From NCBI GenBank assembly GCA_025529335.1, contig JAMYHX010000011.1, positions 62,001 to 126,000 of the forward strand: a stretch of 64,000 nt of DNA, written 5' to 3'. A model generated the notes under the pieces. The model was given only the letters and a program-made list of their open reading frames with translations. It ran no database searches and had not been told where the DNA came from. Positions 11,372 to 22,601 of the stretch are shown here, piece by piece. The translations under genes and the position numbers were made by a program. Position 1 is the first letter of the stretch, and every line of letters starts with the position of its first letter. Source of the stretch: Rhizopus sp. PT2906 (lineage: Eukaryota; Mucoromycota; Mucoromycetes; Mucorales; Rhizopodaceae).

Positions 11372-13848
11372 TTAAATGATTTCTGCTGTCCAACCATTGA
11401 CTCTAGTCACCCAATCAGATTCATTTTCATATTTATTCAAACAATAGATCAAGTCCTTTATGCTTGATTCAAATTGATAAAGATCACCTATATAAATAGT
11501 CTTAGAATATAGCTTTGAGAGATATATGTATTCAATTACCTTCAGCAAGTGTGAATTCAATCTTCATTCTAGGTTCAATTAAACTTGTTTTAGTCATGTG
11601 ACAAATAAAGTAGAACGTATTATCTGTGGTTGTTTTCATCATTCCATTCCAAACTATCTTCTCATAGGGGTACATACGTCCACTTAATTTACCTCTAAAA
11701 CACTTGTAAGGAGTATTAGGAAACTATAAGCAAAACAATGAAAGCCCTTACCTCTTCAAGCACCTGATGTAGTTTACCAGCCACTTCACATTCATGTTTA
11801 GCTAAACATTCAATCGCAATAGCCTATTTGTTAATGTTTAGAGATCAGCCGCGCAGATAACATGACCTTTATACCTTTTCTGGTGACTTGCGTTTAAAGT
11901 AATCGCACGTCTTTTCCCACCAGGAGACTTCTATTGGTTCTTTTGAACACATTTTCCATATATTCTTGGAAACAGGATTGAGCACGGTACTCTCTATAGC
12001 CTTGGTCATGACGAACAAGTCAGCTGCATCGGCCTTGATCGAGTCGTGCTGCTGCAGGATGCTAAGAATGTTATGAGGTTCTTGAAGATAAGCTGAAGAA
12101 GTGCTCCTGGGAGTTGGAGGTAAGTGACAATAGGATACAGTATCAAATGAAAATGAGTCATGCATGTAGGAGTCGATGCTTTCTTTTCTTAAAGGTGGGG
12201 TCATCGGGATATTCTCCTCTGTTGTAACGACGGAAGCCCTCCGTAAAGGTAAGCTGACTGAGCCTATGTTCATCATCTGAATTTTATCATTCTTTTTTTT
12301 TTTTTACAAGCAGTTACTTACTAGTATTATAATATTGCTGTTCTAATCGAAATGATCTTTCTTGAAGTAATTTACATGTCAGTTTCTGTACATTGGTTCT
12401 ACAGATATGAAAATGAGTAAACAAACAACAAATGTATAATTTAAGAGTCAATTACCTTTCTGATGATAAGGCAGCGAGTAACTCTTGTTCTGTCTTATCT
12501 CTCCAAAGGACCTTCAATGTCTCCCAAATTCTACCTTCTAGTTCCGAGGTGTATATTGGCTTTTGTAATTCGGGATCATTAAGTGGGTATAACTTGAATT
12601 GCTCTTTGTTTGGATGAATAAATCTTAATTCTGTTCCCAAAAAGGATTTGTTGGTTAACCAAGGGTGAGCCATGATTTCCGGCATCTACAATAATGATAG
12701 TTGGAATGAATTATTATTTACAAGTAACAAAACTTACAGTCATTCTATGATGTGGGTCAACAACGAGCATACGTTTGATGAGATCCTTAATATCAACCGA
12801 TAAATAGTCTGGTAAACTACGATATCTTCCCGTCTTTATCTTTGTTAATAATCTGCCCATGTGTTCATCATCAAAGGGTAAGTGACCTGTCACCATAGCA
12901 TAGAGAATGACTCCACAGGACCACACATCTGTTGCTGGACCATGGTATCGTTTACCCTATTAAAAAGGAAATGCGTGTCAATATTCAATAAACTTTTTAT
13001 TCTATTTTTAACTTACTCTCACAATTTCAGGGCTTGCATAGTGAGGGGATCTATACATACAATATTCCATTTTTAGTCAAACATCTGTTTATGCATGTGC
13101 GTGCGTAACTCTTGCTTACCCGCAGCTTGTTTTTAATAATGTATTAAAGGGTTGAAGTGCAGCCATTCCAAAATCAGCTATCTTTAGAGTCTGCTTATCT
13201 TTATCCAGCAAAAGATTCTCAGGCTTTAGATCACGGTGACTACATAAGCGGTTTGAGTGACGAAAAAGGGAATTGATAACCACACTTACCTAATATGATG
13301 GGCGTGACACCAGTTCAATGCTGTCACTAACTGAGCAAATAACATTCTAGCCTCTGATTCTTGCAATCTTCCTCTTTCGGCCAGATAATGAAATAGTTCG
13401 CCACCTTCTAAATACTCCATTACAAAATAAACATAGCTTGTATCTTGAAGGACTTGATGTAAATCAACGAGGTGAGGGTGATGTAATAGCTGTAGGACAG
13501 CTAGTTCTCTTTGTACTGATTTAGATGTAGTGGATGAAGCTAATAGTTGACTTCTCGAGATCAACTTGATGGCAACTTTTTCACCTGTCTGCTTATGAAT
13601 ACCCAGCTTCACTCTGCCTATTGGTTGGTTATTAGATTTTTCAAAACATCAGAAAGGGAGTTAAATATTGAATTCGTACCCGATGCTCCACGACCAATCG
13701 TTTTTCCCAAGATATAATCGCCAATCTCTTTCTTCTTTTTTATAGTGGGCATAGTGACTGACCGTTTGGTTTGACTTTGTTGTTGTTGTTGTTGTTTGGC
13801 TTGGTTATGTTGTTGTGTACGACGTACGAGATATGACAAGAATGGCAT
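11372..13848 (-). CDS. CAMKL protein kinase, Gin4/Kcc4/Hsl1- and BRSK-like
   Basis: Ser/Thr kinase with a canonical domain. The first exons are 13848-13680, 13617-13290 and from 13239 down; the rest continues to the stop at 11372. A Gln-rich N-terminus (QAKQQQQQQSQ) precedes the glycine loop LGKTIGRGASGRVKLG. Further marks are the catalytic lysine in VAIKLISR, HRDLKPENLLLD, IADFGMA, and an activation loop reading TSCGSPHYASPEIVRG, which is typical of the Gin4/Hsl1 and BRSK/SAD kinases. WSCGVILYAMVTGHLPFDD follows. A Ser-rich middle and a C-terminal segment (about 11372-11850, with GKLSGRMYPYEKIVWNGMM) look like a KA1-type membrane-binding end. In yeasts these kinases link septins and cell shape to the cell cycle; that role is inferred here. 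Confidence 0.85.
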
Positions 13849-14241
13849 AAATATATATGTATACAGAAAAATGACAAAAAAGAAAAAAATAAAAAATTAT
13901 AAAGAGAAAAAAAAGAGCATGATAATAAACTTCACCTATTTAAGATTTTTTTAATGCGCGGAGGAGGAGAAGAAGGGGATAGGAGGAAAGGGGGGAAGTG
14001 ATCAAGGTGACTCTATGCAATGATGATAATTTATATAAAAGGAGAATATATATATGATGTGCGCCACTTTTACTTTTTTGTAGAGATGTAAACTGATCCC
14101 GCATACATGTTTGTATGCGTGCGTGTAAATATTTAGTTATAAAGATGATAATAAAATTCATAACCTTTATTTCTATGTAATATACTTATACATTAATAAA
14201 TAGTAAAGAAATAAAGCAAGGGGGGGTAAAGGGGGACTGCA
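13849..14241. other. Intergenic, upstream of the kinase gene
   Basis: 5' region of the minus-strand kinase: A/T-rich, with G-rich patches (13980-13998 and 14221-14235). A 73-codon open frame on the minus strand has no recognisable motif. No gene called. Confidence 0.5.
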
Positions 14242-15162
14242 TCAAGCAGATTGAAGTAAAGAAATGATTTCGATTAGACCAAGGCCCAAAACAAAGAAAA
14301 TGAGAACAAAGAGATTATTCGGTCTTGACTTGATTGCTTCTGGTAGCATATTCTAGAATGACAAAGATAAGCAACATGATGTATTTTAATTAACAATTAC
14401 CTTGAATACGACCATATACATCATTCCGCTAATCAAGCTAAACAATATACCAAATAATGCATCTTCCCGTGCTTTATCTACACCAGTGACTGCAATGTAT
14501 CCTATTAATGCACCTATGGGTAATGACAGACCACCCAAAACGGCTGCATAACCAAATGCAGCTAACTGAGATCCAACTGCATAATAAAGTGGTAATGCGA
14601 TCAGTAAGCCTTCGATTGCGTTATGAATCATCATAGCAACGGCAACACGTAGACCTAATTGGCCGGATGATTCATTAGACACAAACATGATTAATCCCTC
14701 TAATCAAAAGAAAGTCAATAAACTGTATATCAAGTCCAATTTCAATAGCTAACCTGGGAACTTGTGTATGCAAATAGCAACGGCCGTCTGTATACCAATC
14801 AAGTAATAGTTTTCTTTATCTGAGTGTTCTAATGATTCTTCATCTATAGTCCCATAACTCTTTACGGGTAAATCGCAGGTGTGAAGAGCGTGCGGAGTAC
14901 AATAATGAATCAATTGGTTGGTGCAAATGCTACCCAGGACACCTATCAGAAACCATCCGACGACAGGTAACAAACCTAATTTTTGATAGGCGGTTGGTAA
15001 CAAGTTAAATTGAACATTGCAGAATAGAGCCCCTGCTCCTAATGCCATAGACCCTGAGAGAAACCGTTTGTTTTCCAAGACCTTTTCACCAATAAACACA
15101 ATACTTGCTCCCAATATACAAGAGAGACAAGACATAGACACAAATAACCATCCTTCGTACAT
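14242..15162 (-). CDS. ZIP-family zinc transporter (Zrt3-like)
   Basis: Membrane metal transporter of the ZIP family. Exons on the minus strand run from 15162 to about 14751, about 14699 to 14386 region, and a last exon of about 14354-14242 that adds NMLPEAIKSRPNNLF and a final membrane helix. The signature metal-binding helices are clear: CIHKFPEGLIMFVSN (split by the first intron, phase kept) and MIHNAIEGLLIALPLYYA. About eight hydrophobic helices are visible and the loop between helices 3 and 4 is short. HKFPEG and HNAIEG resemble fungal Zrt3-type vacuolar or organellar transporters, which release stored zinc; the location is inferred. The protein is compact, about 275 aa. Confidence 0.85.
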
Positions 15163-15408
15163 CTTTAAGCCGAAACTAAGCCGATAAATATAAAAAAAAG
15201 AAAAAGAAAAAAGAAAAAGAATAAGGGCTTATATAGACACAAGATCCCTTTCGTACATGACTCTTTCTCTTCATATCCTTTCACTATTTGTCAAGCACAC
15301 TTGATTAGGTCACACAACATATAAAATGTATCAAGAACGGGGATAAGAATTTTTTTTATTTTTTTATTTTTTTCCCTTTTTCTTTCTTAAAAAATAATAA
15401 TAATCAAA

Positions 15409-16427
15409 ATGGCCCTCTTTGTTGCTAGAATCCCAAGAGATATGAACAATGTAAATAGCCCTTTCCTTTCCACTTTCTAGAAATATGTATGTATATATAT
15501 CATTCCGTTAGCGTGAACTTGAAGATGCCTTCTCAAAATATGGCAAGATTACTCGCTTTGAAGTCAAGAGAGGTTTGTTTTTATTATAATTACAATGATT
15601 AGTTCTAATCTGGTACATCTCTAGAGGGATTTGGTTTTGTAGAGTTTGATGACAAACGTGATGCTGAAGATGCCATGAAAGGAATGCACGAATCTATTGC
15701 CGTAAAGTCCACATAAGTCCCCCCCTGTTTGTCCTTTGCATATAAATTATTGTCACCCCCTTTAGGAACTTGTGGTTGAATGGGCCAAGAACGGTGGTAA
15801 GAGACCGTCCGATAATGAATGTTATCACTGCGGAAAATCAGGCAAGTCTATTTATTTTTTTCTCATGAAAATAATATGTATAAAAATAGATAGCTTACAT
15901 TATTATAGGTCATTTTGCAAGAGATTGTAAAGATCGTAGTCGTCAAAGATACCGCCCAAGACCCTATGATAGAAGGTATATTAAAAAATGAGCTTTCTTT
16001 TTGGGCATCAGTACCAAGTAAAATGAAGCCCCCCCAAAGCATAATATGCTGAGAGAGAGAACCTTTTTGCTTATACCGATTCTCAAGAAGAGAGAATGAA
16101 AAAAGAGAGAGAACGATGTGCCCTGACCCAATGCCATTATTTTGTATATATACTATCCTCATCTCTTCTGTGCTTGGTTCATTTTTTTTTACTTGACTTG
16201 TAAGTGAATGAATGTATATATATACACACATTATATATCTGACTCTCTCTCTCTTTCTCTTTAAAGAAAACAGATATCGTAGAGATGACCGCCGTGCAAG
16301 ATCCCCTTATCGTGATGAACAACGTTATGACAGACGTCCCAGAAGAGATTACCGCAGCTATGATGATAGGCGTGATGACCAACAACAACCAGAACAACAA
16401 CAACAACAACAACAGCAGAGGCAATAA
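15409..16427 (+). CDS. SR-type splicing factor: RRM plus CCHC zinc knuckle
   Basis: 158-aa RNA-binding protein from exons 15409-15450, 15512-15572, 15625-15701, 15766-15841, 15909-15975 and 16274-16427. The RRM begins ALFVARIPRDMNN and has RNP1-like GFGFVEFDDKRDAEDAM. A single zinc knuckle follows, CYHCGKSGHFARDC, then an Arg-rich tail with RSPYRDEQRYDRRPRRDY and a Gln run at the end. RRM plus one CCHC knuckle matches the SRSF7/plant RSZ class, nuclear factors in splicing and mRNA export. The intron after 15841 has a GC donor (GCAAGT) with an AG acceptor; the reading frame requires it. The last intron is long for this window (about 298 bases). The next gene starts 177 bases downstream on the same strand. 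Confidence 0.88.
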
Positions 16428-16604
16428 GTAAAGCATCTCCGCTCATTCTCACATGTGCGCCCATCTTTAAGCGCACACACACAAACATAATAAAAAATCT
16501 TTGTTTTTCCAAGTCTTTCTTTTTTTTTTTTTTTCTTTATTTTTTTTTTATAAAAAGTGTGTGTGTTTAAGTGTGTGTGTATAGTTTATCTGTGGATGGT
16601 GCTA

Positions 16605-19600
16605 ATGGTTAGATCTTTCAGGACAAGTACTCATTCTTTATTTCATTGGTTTACCTTTTCTGCTTTAATACTCCTTTCTCTCTTGGCAATCTATTGTGTC
16701 GAATGCAAGTCTCATTATGAACTTGAACCTTATTCAAAACGACACTTGCTTGAGTCACCTATACAAAAGGAAGCAGAACTATTATCTACAGACCTTATCC
16801 TTGTCTTCACCTTGGATGGTTCAATACGAGGCATAGACAGATATGATGGAACGTCTTATTGGACTTTACAAGGCGGACAAAGAAGTTCGTTGATTAAAGC
16901 AGACTCTCAGTTTAAAACGCACGAGATGAAACTGTATGACGATAGTGACGACGACGATGATGATGATTACAATGAAGAAGAAGGATATAGTGGGTTATTT
17001 AATGATCTTGTGCCAGAAGTACATGAACCCGAGGTCCAAGAAAACGATATTCTTAAAATTAAAAACAAGAAAAGCAAAGTCGATGACAGCATAAAAGAAG
17101 ATGATAAAGACTTGCAACAAGATGTATATTATATTATTGAGCCACAAGACGGTGGCAACTTGTATATTTATGGTGATGGAAGACCACTCAAGGTAAAACA
17201 GTGATTATAAAAACATTATTTTACATGTATTCATTTGTTACTACAGAAACTTCCTTTTTCAATTAAAGATATTGCAGATAAAGCACCCATTCGTACAGCA
17301 GATGGTATCAATTATATTGGTGGAAAGAATACAGTCATGATTGCTATCGATCCTCGAACAGGGAAGATATTACAACAGTTTGATTCTAGCAAACAGGGCT
17401 ATAATCATATTTTGTCTAAAAAGAAACTAGGCCCTGGAACGATCTTTATTGGCAGAAATGGTACTTTACTAGCCATTGTTTTGTTCACTCTGACTCATCT
17501 TCTCTTTGTATAGAATATAAAGTAGTCATTTATGATGATAACAGTCGTAAATTATTAAACATAACATACAGTGAATACATACCCAACAGATTAGACAATG
17601 ATATACCTCTGAGCAAAGCCTCTTCTGATATCTATATCGCATCTAGTGCCGATCGATCCATTATGGCCTTCGATGTAACTGGTAAAGTCAAGGAAAATGA
17701 TTCATAAGAAGAAACGTGCTTATCGTTTCAATTAGGTAAAGACATGTGGGTAAAAGATCTACCTTATCCCGTCGTTAGTGTATTTGATGTCTATCGTCAA
17801 GCAGATAGTATCGTACTCTGCAAACATGAACCACCTATCTCATTAAACAGAAGCATCATAGGCAATGCACTTCGACTTATGAACAGATCAAGGGATCTTG
17901 TCACTGCCTATGTTGGCGTCCACGAAGACAGCTTGTACGCCATGTCAACCAAATATTATCCACTGATGCAACTCTCTGCGTGGTCCTCCATGTACACCGG
18001 CCGTAGCCCGGATGAACTTCCGAACCTGACGATCGATGGACCCCAACCGAATACCTCGCAAGCTGAATGGACACATGTGCAGCCTCACCCCAGTTGCTGT
18101 CGTGGCTGTCAAAATCACATCAAGTGTATCGTTGGCCAACATGTCGTCCAAAATACTGTCATTGATTCTCCTTATCAGAAACTGACCTTCGATGACGAAG
18201 ATATCGACCAGGACGACCACACGGATGACTCAGACCAGGATGAGATGAGAGATGGATATATCCGCCACGAGACTAAGACAGGGTTCTTTTATGATGGCTT
18301 TGGCAAGTTTTGGAAGAGTTATATGCTTGTCGGTGCTGTATTTGTTTATGTCTATCGAGACCGAATGGTCACGTTCTATGAAGTCAAGGTACTGCCCAAA
18401 TGGAAGCAAATCCAAAAGAAGAAAGCCAAGGTGAAAAAGACAAAGGCTAGAATCGCTGCTGCCATTCAAGAACAAAAGGAAAAGATTAAACGAGTCAGAA
18501 AGAGTATCACGATGGGAAGCGTTGAGATATTAAAGCAAGGTAGTAGTAGTAGTGGAATCAAGATATTGAACGAACAAGAAGAAAAAATTAATACAAGCCA
18601 AGAGAAAGCAGAGAACGATGAGCAAAAGGAAATGAAGGAGGAGGAAACGAAGGCACCACAAGCAGAAACTAAAGTCGCAGTGGTTAAAACTGTATCTGAT
18701 GGATTGGATCTTGAAAACTTTAAACAATCCAAATCGACAGTATTGGAAATATCAGAAACCGTACTTGGTAAGTTTTCGTTTTAAGGTCAAATGTCATCTT
18801 ACATTCGTACACTCTGTAGGTTATGGAAGTCATGGTACAGTAGTATATAAAGGCAAATTTGACGGTAGAGACGTAGCTGTCAAGAGACTTTTGGTCGATT
18901 TCTATGACGTTGCATTAAAAGAAGTCCAACTCTTGCAGGAAAGTGACGACCATCCGAACGTGGTCCGATATTTTTACAAGGAGCAATCCGATCGGTTCTT
19001 ATATATCGCACTCGAGCTCTGTTATGGCTCGTTGAACGATTACATGGATCGCACATTATCAATTGCAGATTTACAATTATGCGATGCCATGAACCCAGCC
19101 GATATTCTTTTCCAAATCACCAGTGGGCTTCAGCACCTGCACTCTCTCAAAATCGTGCATCGTGATATCAAGCCGCATAATATCCTTCTGGCGCCTACCA
19201 AGCACCGAATGAAACACGCAGCACCCATGCGTATTCTTATCTCTGACTTTGGACTCTGCAAGAAGCTAGATGGGGAGCAGAGCAGTTTTAATTATACGGC
19301 AGCATCACCTGCAGGCACATCAGGCTGGAGAGCACCTGAGCTACTGGCAGGTGCACTGGCAACGGAGATCTCGGATACAAGCAATAGCTCGTCATCACTC
19401 GTAACGGATCCAAATATGATGATGGGTCGTCGCGTGAAGGCTACACGAGCGATCGATATATTTTCGGCAGGTTGTGTGTTTTATTATGTGCTAAGCCGAG
19501 GTGATCATCCATTTGGTAATCGGTTTGGACGGGAAAATAATATATTAAACAACGTGTATGATCTGAGCAAGTTGGATTCTATGGGTGAAGATGGAGTAGA

Positions 19601-20194
19601 AGCAAAGGATTTGGTGGAACGAATGATATCAACTGACCCTAAAGCAAGGTATGCAGTTCTATAGTCAGCCTTCTTACATTGCAAACTAATGTACATTTTA
19701 GACCAACAGCAGATGCTATTCTGTCACATCCATTCTTTTGGACTACGTCTAAACGACTTTCATTTTTACAAGATGCATCAGATCGATTTGAGGTTGAGGA
19801 ACGTGACCCACCTTCTCCGTTGTTGCTAGAGCTGGAATCTGGCGCAGACAAAGTGATTGGAGGAGATTGGTACCGAAGGATTGATCGTGTGGTAGCCAAT
19901 GATTTAGGCAAGTTTAGAAAGTACGATGGTAAGCGAGTAAGAGATTTGTTAAGAGCTCTACGGAATAAGGTAAGACATAAACTATATAAACAGACATTAT
20001 TTATTAAACCCTTTGTAAAGAAACATCACTGGCAAGATTTACCAGATCAAGTGAAAAAGGTCTATGGAGAACCACCGAATCAATTCTTGTATTATTTTAC
20101 AGCAAGGTTCCCTCATTTGCTATTGCATACGTACTATGTTGTGGCTAATCATCCAGAATTACGAAAAGAAGGATCATTAGGACAATACTTTTAA
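16605..20194 (+). CDS. IRE1: IRE1: ER stress sensor kinase/endoribonuclease
   Basis: Ire1, the ER membrane sensor of the unfolded protein response, which cuts HAC1/XBP1-type mRNA. Exons 16605-17192, 17247-17460, 17514-17681, 17736-18767, 18820-19648 and 19702-20194 give 1107 aa. ATGs at 16557 and 16596 are in the same frame; I prefer 16605 because the GT-rich sequence before it looks like leader. Order: signal anchor (FTFSALILLSLLAIYCVEC), luminal propeller-like domain with an acidic insert, membrane helix near YMLVGAVFVYVY, a basic cytosolic linker, kinase (GYGSHGTVVYKG, VAVKRLL, HRDIKPHNILL, SDFGLCKKL), then the KEN ribonuclease domain (VRDLLRALRNKVRHKLYK, FPHLLLHTYYV). All parts look intact. 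Confidence 0.93.
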
Positions 20195-20216
20195 GCATAT
20201 TTTATTATTAAATAAA

Positions 20217-21194
20217 TCAGTTTTGAACAACTGCATTTGTATGTACTTTTACAACGTCTTGAAGGTCTTCCATATCTTCTAAGCATTTTGTCACTAACTC
20301 TACTGTTTCCTTATCATTCACTTCCACCACACTGGTTGGAACATAGGTTGCCTCAATCTGCTGTACTTCATATTTTTGGTTCATCAGTGTCTTTGAGACC
20401 GAGTTCAGTTCAGGAAACTCGCAGGTGACTTCAATCAGGTTATCCTCTCCTTCTTCAATATCCTCCACACCTGACTCGATTGCAACATCCATGATCTGTT
20501 CAAATGAATGATTGGATTCTCCTGGTGTGAACACAACTCGTCCCTTTTTCTCAAACAAGTAGCCTACAGAGGAAACTGAACCACCTACTCGATTAATGAC
20601 TTCCTTCACTTCTTTTACTGTGCGTGATTTCTTATCAGTCAGAGCCTCACTAAGACACATTTAAATGATCTATTCACATAAAATACAAATCAGGAAACTT
20701 ACACAATAAGCGCAATGCCTCCTGGACCCATACATTCGTACTGTACATGTTCAAGATCATCCTTGTTTTTATCTGTTGCCTATAATATACAGATATAGAC
20801 TCTAATCAACAAGATTCTATCGTATTTACCTTCTTTAATGCATTTTCAATACTATCTTTTGGCATACTGGCTGCCTTGGCTCTGTTCAGTGCAGCAGCGA
20901 GTCGGTTATTTAGCAAAGGGTCTGGTCCTCCTGTCTTTGCAGCTGAAACGATTTCAAGTGATATTTTAGAGTATAACAAACTCTTTTTGGCATCCTTTGC
21001 TCCCTTGACATGCTTCACTTTACTCCATTTGTTGTGGCCCTAGAGGAGAACATGTGGGCATCAGTCTCTCATTCTTTATTTATTTCATTCTTTCTTACTG
21101 CAAAACGTTGTTGCTGAAAGCAAATAGGTAGCAATTGAGGCGCAAAAGGTGATCTCGCCTTTAAGAGGGTTGATCCAAGTGTACGGCGCAACAT
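20217..21194 (-). CDS. TACO1: YebC/TACO1 family mitochondrial translation factor
   Basis: YebC/PmpR/TACO1 family (DUF28). The mitochondrial member helps translate COX1 and ease ribosome stalling. Exons: start ATG at 21194 to about 21108, then about 21039-20830, about 20780-20702 and 20660 region to 20217. The N-terminus MLRRTLGSTLLKARSPFAPQ is Arg-rich without acids, as expected for a mitochondrial presequence. The family hallmark GHNKWSKVKHVKGAKDAKK begins at the second exon, followed by IENALKK, YECMGPGGIALIV and GGSVSSVGYLFEKKG. Its stop lies 20 bases from the IRE1 stop, so the two genes converge tail to tail with almost no spacer. Confidence 0.9.
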
Positions 21195-21662
21195 GGGGCT
21201 GTCAAAGAATGAAAGGGTAATTTTTTTTGACCTGTCAGTGTTTTTTTTTTTTTTTTTTTTTTGAGTAAGGCGCTGTTTCAATTTAGACAACTCTTCAAGG
21301 GGTAATAAAAAAAAACCATAGTTGAAGAGAACTTCATAAACGCTCTGGTCATTAAAAAAGAGAGAAACTGAATCTATACTTTAGATCTTACTTTAATGTG
21401 TCCATAGTGAATTATGTCATACGGTGGTTCTCACTGTAACTGCATATGTTTTATTATGTTATATTAGTGATTAAGATGATCTGAACTTATCTTTGGGGAA
21501 CAAGTCGATCAATATTGATAGAATTACTTCATTCTTACTTTGCTTCTAATTGACAAAAAGATTCAATCATGCGAGTAAGCTTTCACATGCGATAAGAGAT
21601 TTCAAAAAGCGACGCCAATTTTATTATTATCGCACATATTTTTCCCTTTACTTTTAACTCAA
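21195..21662. other. Divergent intergenic region (TACO1 / REEP gene)
   Basis: Shared upstream region of two divergently transcribed genes. Contains a 22-base T run (21241-21262) just upstream of TACO1. No gene seen. Confidence 0.6.
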
Positions 21663-22501
21663 ATGCCTTCTCATGAAGAGGCTTCCAGCATCATCGACCG
21701 ATGGTTTCATGCAATAGAAGACCAATCACCTATCAACCTATGCTTTATGACAAGACCAATATCAAGGTCAATGTTGGATAGAATAGAAACACTAGAAAGG
21801 ATCTACAATCGCACCATTATCTATCGCTTTCTCATTCGCAAGATCCACCCTGTCATCGTATTCTTTTCACTGACAACTAGTCTAAGTTACTTGGCAACCA
21901 GACTCTATAGACGATCAACGAGGCTCGTGTTGACACTTGTCGGTGTTCTTTATCCAATACAGCGTAGTTGGAACTTGATTCGACAGAGAGAGGGTACGAC
22001 TGAGGAACTGAACAGTTGGTTGACTTATTGGATGATCTATGGAGGCTTTCAAGGTTATTATTTACTTACAATTATCCTTTACACAAGTTATTAATATGTG
22101 TATGCGTAGTGCTGGATCATTGGGTAGACTCTGGCCTGTTGCCAAAAAGGAAATATAACCTTTACAAACTATTCATCCTATACTGGTTACAAAATCCTCA
22201 TTCAAATGGAGCATCCGTTATATATAAACATGTTTTACTAAAGCCATCAAAAGAAGAAGAAGATCACAACAATAAGGATATGATCATACAGCCAGTAAAT
22301 GATTCATATAGATACTTGGATGGATATATACCACCTCTTCCTCAAGCGGATAATAATGAGGACAGTAGTACAGACAGTAGTAATAGTAGTATTAGTGACG
22401 ATAATGAACATTTAATACAAGAGAATCATAATGTGATACCAGAAGAAAAACAAGTAAATATTGATAATACACACACATCTTTGTTTAATAACATCTCCTA
22501 G
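21663..22501 (+). CDS. YOP1: TB2/DP1/HVA22 (REEP/Yop1) ER-shaping protein
   Basis: 260 aa from exons 21663-22053 and 22110-22501. The TB2/DP1/HVA22 domain is recognised from LVLTLVGVLYPIQRSWNLI, TTEELNSWLTYWMIYGGF, then after the intron VLDHWVDSGLLPKRKYNLYK and LYWLQNPHSNGASVIYKHVL. These hairpin proteins bend tubular ER membrane. An N-terminal extension of about 60 residues and a C-terminal acidic, Ser/Asn-rich tail (about 90 residues) make it longer than yeast Yop1 (180 aa), closer to REEP1-4-like proteins. Whether it is the Yop1 or the REEP1-4 type cannot be settled by eye. Confidence 0.85.
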
Positions 22502-22601
22502 TCTTTTACACTCTTATTAAACTCTAATGAAGCTGCTTGGTAGAAAGATGTATGATAATAAAAACTGTTTAAAAAAATGGCAGCCACCTCTATTTATTGA
22601 A

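Noticed and set aside
16179..16512. Leu/Val-rich minus-strand frames
   Set aside because: They are shadows of the Arg/Gln-rich last exon of the SR protein and of simple repeats.
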